In this document: positions 6,496 through 11,158 of the stretch, one piece after another | How the letters are laid out: each line of letters begins with the position of its first letter | Position numbering within the stretch: position 1 is the stretch's first letter | DNA from: JAHBWI01 sp035715525 | GTDB taxonomy: Bacteria; Nitrospirota; Nitrospiria; Nitrospirales; Nitrospiraceae | Assembly (NCBI GenBank): GCA_035715525.1 | Contig: DASTLA010000249.1 | Coordinates: 1-11,158, forward strand | Reading direction: 5' to 3' | DNA length: 11,158 nt | Notes under the pieces: generated by a model | Told to the model about the DNA's origin: nothing | Databases searched by the model: none | Seen by the model: only the letters and a program-made list of their open reading frames with translations | Made by a program: the position numbers and the translations under genes

Positions 6496-7739
6496 CAGGA
6501 TGACTCCTTTGTTGTGCCGTCCTCAGTCGGCGCCTTGTCCCTTGCTGGCTTGTCGAGCGGCGGTTTGTTCGACGATCCGCTCTCGATCGACGATTTCTCC
6601 GACGATCCCTTGTCTGGGACGGCACGATCCGACGAAGTCTTGTCCGTAGAGGCCTTGTCTCCGGAAAGCTTCTCGGCTTGGCCTTTGTCGGCAGCCGCCT
6701 TGTCCGCTGTATTCTTATCCGAGGCCGCCTTGTCCGTTCCCGTCTTGTCCGGCTGCCTTGGAGCACCGCTCGTCGCCTTCGGCGGCCTTTTCTCCACCGT
6801 CGTCTGCACGTCCTGCGCCGCAATCTTCGCACCCGTGCGCATACGCACATGAACATCGACGGCCTCGTCTCCCATGTCGGCGGGCACTGGGGGAAAAGGA
6901 TGGGCTTGAATGATGGCCTGAAGGCCCGCTTCGTTGATGTCCCGGGCTCCCGATCCCCGCTCGATTTGGATCAACTGCGCGACGCCGCTGGCATACATAC
7001 GAAACTTCACCCTGACAACCTCGCCGCTCGGCGCACGGCGGATGGCGCGAACATGCCGCGCCCAATTGCGGCTGATCAAATCGCTCACCTGCTTCCAGTA
7101 GGCTTTGGCTTCTCCGGGCGCGGGAAGCGGCAGCAGGTCTTCCTCCGGAATCGTGGCGTTCACCGTCAACACATGCTCCATCGCCTTTTGCGCAGCGGGG
7201 CTGTCGGGCTCGTAGTTATCCGACTCTTCGTTGGCGGCTGAATCGTTGTCTTCTTCTTCGGGCGGATGCTCCCCCAGCGTCACGTAAAGATCCCGCTTGA
7301 GATACTCTTCCAAGCCGGTGATTTTGGCGCGAGCGAACGTCACCCTGACGCGTACCGCCTTGGGCGCGACCGTCGTGCGGCTTTTCAGCACCGAATTGGG
7401 TTCCAAGATCGCCGTGCCCTGGTACACGGTCGGCGACTCGTCTTCGCTGAGCGAGACGGTTTGGGTTTGGAATCCCGGCGATTCGATGACGGCCATGACC
7501 GATTCCGTGCCGGCCGGCACCCCGCCCAGCGTCAGGCTCAATACCAAATCCTTGCCGGCTTGGACCGTGCCGTCGGGTTCGGTATTGACGAGGTCGAATT
7601 GGACCCATTTTTTGGAAGCCGGGGGCGGAGCGGAAACGGCGGCCTCCACCGAAACCAACAAACTGGTCATCACCAAGATTGCCGCAATATGTGACGTTCT
7701 GGCGGGAAAACTGAGATGCAAGAACGAAGAGCGGGGCAT
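6495..7739 (-). CDS. Exported TonB-C-domain protein with a D/E-K pentapeptide-repeat tail
   Basis: The protein is 414 residues long. Residues about 16-38 are a signal peptide or membrane anchor. Residues about 43-155 look like an Ig-like beta-sandwich (KKWVQFDLV through LYVTL). An acidic linker follows (EEEDNDSAANEESDN). Residues about 213-303 match a TonB/TolA C-terminal domain: YWKQVSDLISRNWARHVR, then VRVKFRMYASGVAQLIQIERGS, and AGLQAIIQAHPFPPVP. Unusually, this domain is not the end of the protein. A tail of about 110 residues follows, and from 331 to 407 it has an acidic residue, usually followed by Lys, every five residues (see the repeat entry). TonB-C domains normally contact outer-membrane receptors or link the two membranes, but no ExbB/ExbD or receptor gene is in view. 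The start ATG 7739 has AGGA 7 bases upstream. The YceI gene overlaps its stop. The exact role is unknown. Confidence 0.8.
   Translation of the reverse strand: MPRSSFLHLSFPARTSHIAAILVMTSLLVSVEAAVSAPPPASKKWVQFDLVNTEPDGTVQAGKDLVLSLTLGGVPAGTESVMAVIESPGFQTQTVSLSEDESPTVYQGTAILEPNSVLKSRTTVAPKAVRVRVTFARAKITGLEEYLKRDLYVTLGEHPPEEEDNDSAANEESDNYEPDSPAAQKAMEHVLTVNATIPEEDLLPLPAPGEAKAYWKQVSDLISRNWARHVRAIRRAPSGEVVRVKFRMYASGVAQLIQIERGSGARDINEAGLQAIIQAHPFPPVPADMGDEAVDVHVRMRTGAKIAAQDVQTTVEKRPPKATSGAPRQPDKTGTDKAASDKNTADKAAADKGQAEKLSGDKASTDKTSSDRAVPDKGSSEKSSIESGSSNKPPLDKPARDKAPTEDGTTKESS
6520..6749 (-). repeat. 15-bp coding repeat, 16 units of (D/E)Kxxx
   Basis: Codons 331-407 of the TonB-C protein repeat with a strict 15-base period. 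Position 1 of each unit is Asp or Glu (once Asn); position 2 is Lys in most units (once Arg, once Ser, once Asp). The other three residues are mainly Ala, Ser, Thr, Gly or Pro. GACAAG recurs at the start of many units and the other bases vary, so the array is old or under selection for the protein pattern. The tail is nearly charge-neutral and probably disordered. A five-residue period does not fit a coiled coil. Confidence 0.85.
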
Positions 7740-7760
7740 GTTCGCATCCTACCCAGTGGA

Positions 7761-7788
7761 TTTGGTCTGTGCAACCCGTTTTTTGGTC
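7761..7788 (+). promoter_or_regulatory. TTTGGTC direct repeat upstream of tdh, possible regulator site
   Basis: TTTGGTC occurs at 7761-7767 and 7782-7788, 21 bases apart, which is about two helical turns. Relative to the predicted tdh start this is about -67 to -61 and -46 to -40, a usual place for an activator when the -35 box is missing. The same bases lie in the leader or promoter region of the divergent TonB-C gene, and GGTCAA at 7785-7790 also reads TTGACC on the minus strand. Seven-base repeats can occur by chance. Confidence 0.25.
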
Positions 7789-7812
7789 AACTCTGGGCAT
7801 TTTGCTCACGCT

Positions 7813-7821
7813 TGCTATAAT
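7813..7821 (+). promoter_or_regulatory. tdh: Extended -10 promoter of tdh (leaderless mRNA predicted)
   Basis: TGCTATAAT is a perfect extended -10 box (TGn plus TATAAT). It ends six bases before the A of the tdh ATG at 7828, so transcription should start at or next to that A. No -35 box lies at the usual distance. GGAG (7822-7825) is only two bases from the ATG, too close to act as a Shine-Dalgarno site. Together this suggests a leaderless mRNA. Confidence 0.6.
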
Positions 7822-7827
7822 GGAGCG

Positions 7828-8862
7828 ATGAACGCGCTGGTCAAGCTCTCTGCCGAACCCGGACTGATCTACCAGAACCGGCCGGATCCCAGTCCCGGTC
7901 CTTCGGAGGCAGTGATTCGCGTCAAGGCAACGTCACTCTGTGGTACCGACGCCCATATCTATAATTGGGACGCGTGGGCCCACAGTCGCATTCACCCTCC
8001 TCGCATCGTCGGACACGAAATGTGCGGGAACGTGGTCGCGGTCGGCGCGGATGTGACGCTGGTGCAGGTCGGCGATTATGTGGCAGCCGAATCGCACCTC
8101 ACCTGCGGAGCCTGCTTTCAATGTCGGACGGGCCAGGCGCACGTCTGCAAAAACTATCGGATTCTGGGAGTGGATTTGGACGGATCCTTCGCAGAGTACG
8201 TCGTGTTGCCGGAAACGGTGTTGTGGAAGACCTCGACGGACATCCCTCCGGAACTGGCGTCGGTCCAGGAACCGTTGGGAAACGCCGTGGACGCGGCACT
8301 GGTAGAGGACCTGACCGGCCACACGGTGCTGGTAACCGGATGCGGTCCTACCGGGCTGTTTGCCGCGGCGGTGGCTCGAACGGCCGGTGCCGCTACGATC
8401 ATTGCCACAGACGTCAGCGATTACCGATTGGGCTTGGCAAAGCAGGTCGGTGTCGACCATGTCCTCAACGCCAAAACGGACGGGCCCGAAGCAGTCACCG
8501 CGGCCATCCAGGACATCACGCAGGGCGAAGGCGTCGATGCGGCCCTCGAGATGTCCGGGCACCCCACGGCGCTGCACCATGCGTTTCGCTCGGTGAAGAA
8601 TGGCGGGCGGGTGACGCTGTTCGGCATCCCCAGCGATCCCGTTCTGCTTGATTTGGCCAATGAGCTGATCTTCAAAGGCATCCGCGTGCATGGCATCACC
8701 GGACGACGCCTATTCAGCACCTGGTACCGCCTGGCAGGACTCTTCAAGGCCGGCCTCGATATTCGCCCCGTCATCACCCACACCTTCCCCTTGAAAGACT
8801 TTGCGCGCGGATTCGAGTTGATCAAATCGGGTCAATGCGGCAAAGTAGTCCTGTTTCCGTAA
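7828..8862 (+). CDS. tdh: L-threonine 3-dehydrogenase
   Basis: Tdh oxidises L-threonine to 2-amino-3-ketobutyrate with NAD, in the cytoplasm. The 344-residue protein aligns along its whole length with the E. coli enzyme as I recall it. It starts MNALVKLSAEPGL, and the catalytic zinc region has Cys38 (SLCGTDAHIYNWDAW), His63 and Glu64 (VGHE). The structural zinc site is Cys93, Cys96, Cys99 and Cys107 (LTCGACFQCRTGQAHVC), and the cofactor turn is VTGCGPTGL (169-177). Near the C-terminus are FKGIRVHGITGRRLFSTWY and the ending SGQCGKVVLF. The ATG at 7828 matches the family start exactly. The frame stays open upstream, but that part lies over the opposite-strand TonB-C gene. It is followed by kbl after 48 bases, the common tdh-kbl pair. 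The promoter lies directly upstream, and the gene is divergent from the TonB-C gene. Confidence 0.96.
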   Translation: MNALVKLSAEPGLIYQNRPDPSPGPSEAVIRVKATSLCGTDAHIYNWDAWAHSRIHPPRIVGHEMCGNVVAVGADVTLVQVGDYVAAESHLTCGACFQCRTGQAHVCKNYRILGVDLDGSFAEYVVLPETVLWKTSTDIPPELASVQEPLGNAVDAALVEDLTGHTVLVTGCGPTGLFAAAVARTAGAATIIATDVSDYRLGLAKQVGVDHVLNAKTDGPEAVTAAIQDITQGEGVDAALEMSGHPTALHHAFRSVKNGGRVTLFGIPSDPVLLDLANELIFKGIRVHGITGRRLFSTWYRLAGLFKAGLDIRPVITHTFPLKDFARGFELIKSGQCGKVVLFP

Positions 8863-8910
8863 CCACCGCGGCTTTCAACCTCGCGTCTCAGTTGCAGGTC
8901 TCGCGATCCT

Positions 8911-10101
8911 ATGGCGTACGGTTCCCTGAAGAAGGTGGTCGAGGAGCAACTGGCCGAGATCAGATCGGCCGGCCTCTACAAGACCGAACGCGAGATCCTG
9001 ACGCCCCAAAGCGCCGAGATCCGGGTCGCACAGGGCGAGGTCATCAATTTTTGCGCCAACAACTATCTTGGGTTGGCGAATCATCCTGAAATCCGCCAAG
9101 CGGCGGCCGACGGGCTCTCCGAGCATGGGTACGGAATGGCGTCGGTGCGGTTCATTTGTGGGACGCAACGGCTGCACAAGCAACTGGAGCAGGCGCTTTC
9201 CACCTTCTTCGGCACCGGCGACACGATCCTCTATAGCTCCTGCTTCGATGCGAACGGCGGTCTCTTCGAGAGTCTGCTCGACGAGCGTGACGCCGTGCTG
9301 AGCGACGCATTGAATCATGCCAGCCTGATCGACGGCATTCGCCTCTGCAAGGCAAAACGCCTGCGCTATGCGCACGGGGACATGGACGAATTGCAATCGT
9401 TGTTGTCCGAGTCGCGCTCGTACCGATTGCGCCTCATCGTGACCGATGGGGTCTTTTCCATGGACGGTGACGTCGCAAAACTTGACCGCATCGCCGAATT
9501 GGCCGAGCGATTCGATGCTGCGGTGGTGGTGGACGATAGTCACGCGACCGGCGTATTGGGGAAAGGCGGCCGCGGGACACCCGACCTGTTCGGGGTGGCC
9601 GATAAGGTGGATCTCATCACCAGCACATTGGGCAAGGCGCTGGGCGGGGCAGCCGGGGGCTTCACCACGGGCCGGAAAGAAGTCGTCGAGCTGTTGCGAC
9701 AACGCTCGCGCCCCTACCTGTTCTCAAACAGCTTGCCGCCCGTGATCGCGGCCGCGGCCCTCAAGGCGGTAAAGCTCGTCGCTCAAGGCGACCATCTGCG
9801 GGCCACGCTCAAAGACAACGCGGAGTTTTTCCGCAGCCGTCTGACCGCGCTCGGCTATACCCTCGTGGAGGGCAACCATCCCATCATTCCCGTGATGCTA
9901 GGCGAGGCTCGTCTCGCCACGCAGATGGCCGAGCGGCTGCTGCTCGAAGGGATTTATGTGGTCGGGTTCAGTTATCCGGTGGTCCCCAAGGGAGAGGCCC
10001 GCATCCGCGTCCAGATGTCGGCCGCCCATCAGCGTCAGCATCTCGAGCGCGCGGTCGCAGCCTTCGCCAAGGTGGGCAAGGATTTGGGCGTGATCCGCTA
10101 G
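8911..10101 (+). CDS. kbl: 2-amino-3-ketobutyrate CoA ligase (glycine C-acetyltransferase)
   Basis: Kbl is a PLP enzyme of the alpha-oxoamine synthase family. It splits 2-amino-3-ketobutyrate with CoA into glycine and acetyl-CoA, finishing the pathway begun by Tdh and removing an unstable product. The 396 residues match the E. coli enzyme (398) nearly end to end: INFCANNYLGLANHPE (45-60), GMASVRFICGTQ (75-86), LYSSCFDANGGLFE (107-120), SDALNHASLIDGIRLCKAKR with the ring-stacking His136, VVDDSHATG (207-214), and TSTLGKALGG with the PLP lysine Lys242. The region QRSRPYLFSNSLPP and the ending VGKDLGVIR are also typical. The start ATG 8911 has only a weak AGG 12 bases upstream. The 48 bases after tdh contain no visible promoter or terminator, so I take tdh-kbl as one operon. 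It converges on mlaA with only 6 bases between the stop codons. Confidence 0.96.
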   Translation: MAYGSLKKVVEEQLAEIRSAGLYKTEREILTPQSAEIRVAQGEVINFCANNYLGLANHPEIRQAAADGLSEHGYGMASVRFICGTQRLHKQLEQALSTFFGTGDTILYSSCFDANGGLFESLLDERDAVLSDALNHASLIDGIRLCKAKRLRYAHGDMDELQSLLSESRSYRLRLIVTDGVFSMDGDVAKLDRIAELAERFDAAVVVDDSHATGVLGKGGRGTPDLFGVADKVDLITSTLGKALGGAAGGFTTGRKEVVELLRQRSRPYLFSNSLPPVIAAAALKAVKLVAQGDHLRATLKDNAEFFRSRLTALGYTLVEGNHPIIPVMLGEARLATQMAERLLLEGIYVVGFSYPVVPKGEARIRVQMSAAHQRQHLERAVAAFAKVGKDLGVIR

Positions 10102-10122
10102 CGCGCCCTATTCCCGGATCGC
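10090..10122. terminator. Inverted repeat spanning the kbl and mlaA stop codons
   Basis: GTGATCCG (10090-10097) and CGGATCGC (10115-10122) can form an 8-bp stem with one G-T pair and a 17-base loop. The loop holds the kbl stop codon and the mlaA stop codon. A competing 6-bp pair joins CGCGCC (10102-10107) with GGCGCG (10126-10131). There is no T-run on either side. It could act as a shared terminator for the converging genes, but the arms are also coding, so it may be chance. Confidence 0.25.
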
Positions 10123-11082
10123 CTTGGCGCGTCGTTGCAGATAGAAGTTCCGCACCGCGGCGTACATATCGAGTGTGGCTTCCTCCACTCCCTGATAGTT
10201 CTCCAGGTTTCTAGACCGCTCGTTAATAACTTCACCGACGCGAGCGCTATACTGCACGATTGTGGTCGTCATGCGGTTGTGGTGGGCCACCAAGGAGGGG
10301 ACACCTTCGATCTCGACGAGCGGAAACACCAGCCAGTTGATCGGATTGAGCGCGATGTCGGTCATATACCCGACGAAGTCCCGAACGGTAAAGGGCGGTA
10401 GGAACGGCAGTACCAGATAGGGACCCGGCTTCACACCGTAGAAGCCGAGCGTCTGCCCGGTATCTTCTTCGGGCGTCGTCACGTCGAGATATTTTGCGAC
10501 GTCCACGAACCCCGCAAGGCCGAACGAGCTGTTGAGCACGAAGCGTCCTACTTCAACACGAGCGCCGTTCCACTTGCCTTGCGCAAGATTGTTGATGAAT
10601 CGGGAGGGAAATCGGATGTTGTAAAAAAAGTTGCTGATGCCGATTTGCGCAGCATCGGGGAGGACCGCGTTATAGGCTTGAGCCACGGGTTTCAAGACCC
10701 AGCGATCAACCTGCCGGTTGAATTCGAAAATCTTCGTGTTGAGCGGTTCCCAGGGGTCGTATTCCTCGAGGCTGGCAGATTCATCCGCGGTGGCGAACGG
10801 ATCATAAAAGGGATCGTCCGCGGGTATCTGATCCGACTCGGCGGGTACCGGAGTTTTCGGCTGAGCGGGAGGCTTTTGCGACGGCGGCTTGGCTGAATCG
10901 CTGGCGACCAGATACAGGTCCGAAGCCGAAGCGAGCAGGACGCCGGCGGTCTCATGTGGCGTGGCTTCCGTGAACGGCTTCCATTCTTGCAAGTGACTCT
11001 TCGCGGCTTGGTGACCGCCGCAGCCTACCAGGAATAAGATGCCGGTCACACCGACCAGTGCGCCGGCCCAACTCCGCATCAT
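10108..11082 (-). CDS. mlaA: MlaA/VacJ-family outer-membrane lipoprotein
   Basis: MlaA is an outer-membrane lipoprotein that removes phospholipids from the outer leaflet and passes them to the periplasmic carrier MlaC. The 324-residue protein has a lipoprotein signal with the lipobox LVGC, giving lipidated Cys21. The VacJ domain runs from about 109 to 300: DPWEPLNTKIFEFNRQVD, then ISNFFYNIRFPSRFINNLAQGK, GRFVLNSSFGLAGFVDVA, EDTGQTLGFYGVKPGPYLVLP and the ending of the core near ALNPINW. Between Cys21 and the domain lies a Pro/Ala-rich linker of about 88 residues (KPPSQKPPAQPKTPVP), longer than in E. coli MlaA. I chose ATG 11082 because AGGG lies 8 bases upstream and the lipobox then sits at residue 21. 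GTG 11091 or starts further up to 11148 stay in frame. No mlaC or mlaFEDB gene is in view. TATAAC about 25 bases upstream is a weak -10 candidate. Confidence 0.95.
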   Translation of the reverse strand: MMRSWAGALVGVTGILFLVGCGGHQAAKSHLQEWKPFTEATPHETAGVLLASASDLYLVASDSAKPPSQKPPAQPKTPVPAESDQIPADDPFYDPFATADESASLEEYDPWEPLNTKIFEFNRQVDRWVLKPVAQAYNAVLPDAAQIGISNFFYNIRFPSRFINNLAQGKWNGARVEVGRFVLNSSFGLAGFVDVAKYLDVTTPEEDTGQTLGFYGVKPGPYLVLPFLPPFTVRDFVGYMTDIALNPINWLVFPLVEIEGVPSLVAHHNRMTTTIVQYSARVGEVINERSRNLENYQGVEEATLDMYAAVRNFYLQRRAKAIRE

Positions 11083-11158
11083 CCGATTCACCCTGCCCCC
11101 TTCGCCATAGTTATACCGGTCCATCGCGCCCGAGCGCCGGTTGCGCACTCTATCACAA

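Noticed and set aside
7297..7827. N-terminal extension of tdh of about 177 codons
   Set aside because: This stretch lies over the opposite-strand TonB-C gene, which has its own ribosome binding site and domains. Tdh similarity begins exactly at the ATG at 7828.
1..11158. CRISPR array, tRNA/rRNA, insertion sequence, phage or defence system
   Set aside because: There are no spaced direct repeats, cloverleaf-like sequence, transposase or integrase motif, or known defence domain. The genes look like ordinary chromosomal metabolism and envelope genes.

Overview
The window is about 11 kb of dense, GC-rich (roughly 60%) Gram-negative chromosome. It holds eleven protein genes, one cut by the window edge, and no gap longer than about 160 bases. 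An MlaA-type outer-membrane lipoprotein, a TonB-C protein, a YceI protein and many exported proteins point to a two-membrane bacterium. The protein style and gene mix remind me of Nitrospira (phylum Nitrospirota), but that is an impression and not a proof. I see no RNA gene, insertion sequence, phage gene or CRISPR array.

Layout. (A) 1-1265, minus strand: a VOC/glyoxalase-fold protein, then a metallo-beta-lactamase-fold protein with a winged-helix-like N-terminal part, which runs off the left edge. (B) 1415-3102, plus strand: an exported SUMF1-fold protein followed 11 bases later by hemD (uroporphyrinogen-III synthase). (C) 3139-7739, minus strand: a TonB-C protein with a long pentapeptide-repeat tail, a YceI protein overlapping it by one base, a strong hairpin, then a zinc alcohol dehydrogenase, an exported DUF4412-like protein and a second exported SUMF1-fold protein. 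(D) 7828-10101, plus strand: tdh-kbl, the two-step threonine-to-glycine pathway. (E) 10108-11082, minus strand: mlaA, converging on kbl with a 6-base gap.

How the genes work together. Tdh oxidises L-threonine to 2-amino-3-ketobutyrate, and Kbl splits this with CoA into glycine and acetyl-CoA. HemD makes the uroporphyrinogen III ring used for heme, siroheme and related cofactors. Most of the rest acts in the envelope: two SUMF1 proteins, DUF4412, YceI, TonB-C and MlaA. Both SUMF1 proteins lack the cysteine pair of true formylglycine-generating enzymes, so they are probably not sulfatase activators. They face each other across hemD.

The most notable non-coding signals are a consensus extended -10 box placed so that tdh mRNA should begin at or next to its ATG (leaderless), a similar very short leader predicted for the VOC gene, and a 37-base hairpin after the YceI gene. 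I found no clear self-contained new defence or mobile system. The best leads are the SUMF1/hemD neighbourhood, the winged-helix/MBL protein cut at the edge, and the 16-unit pentapeptide tail.
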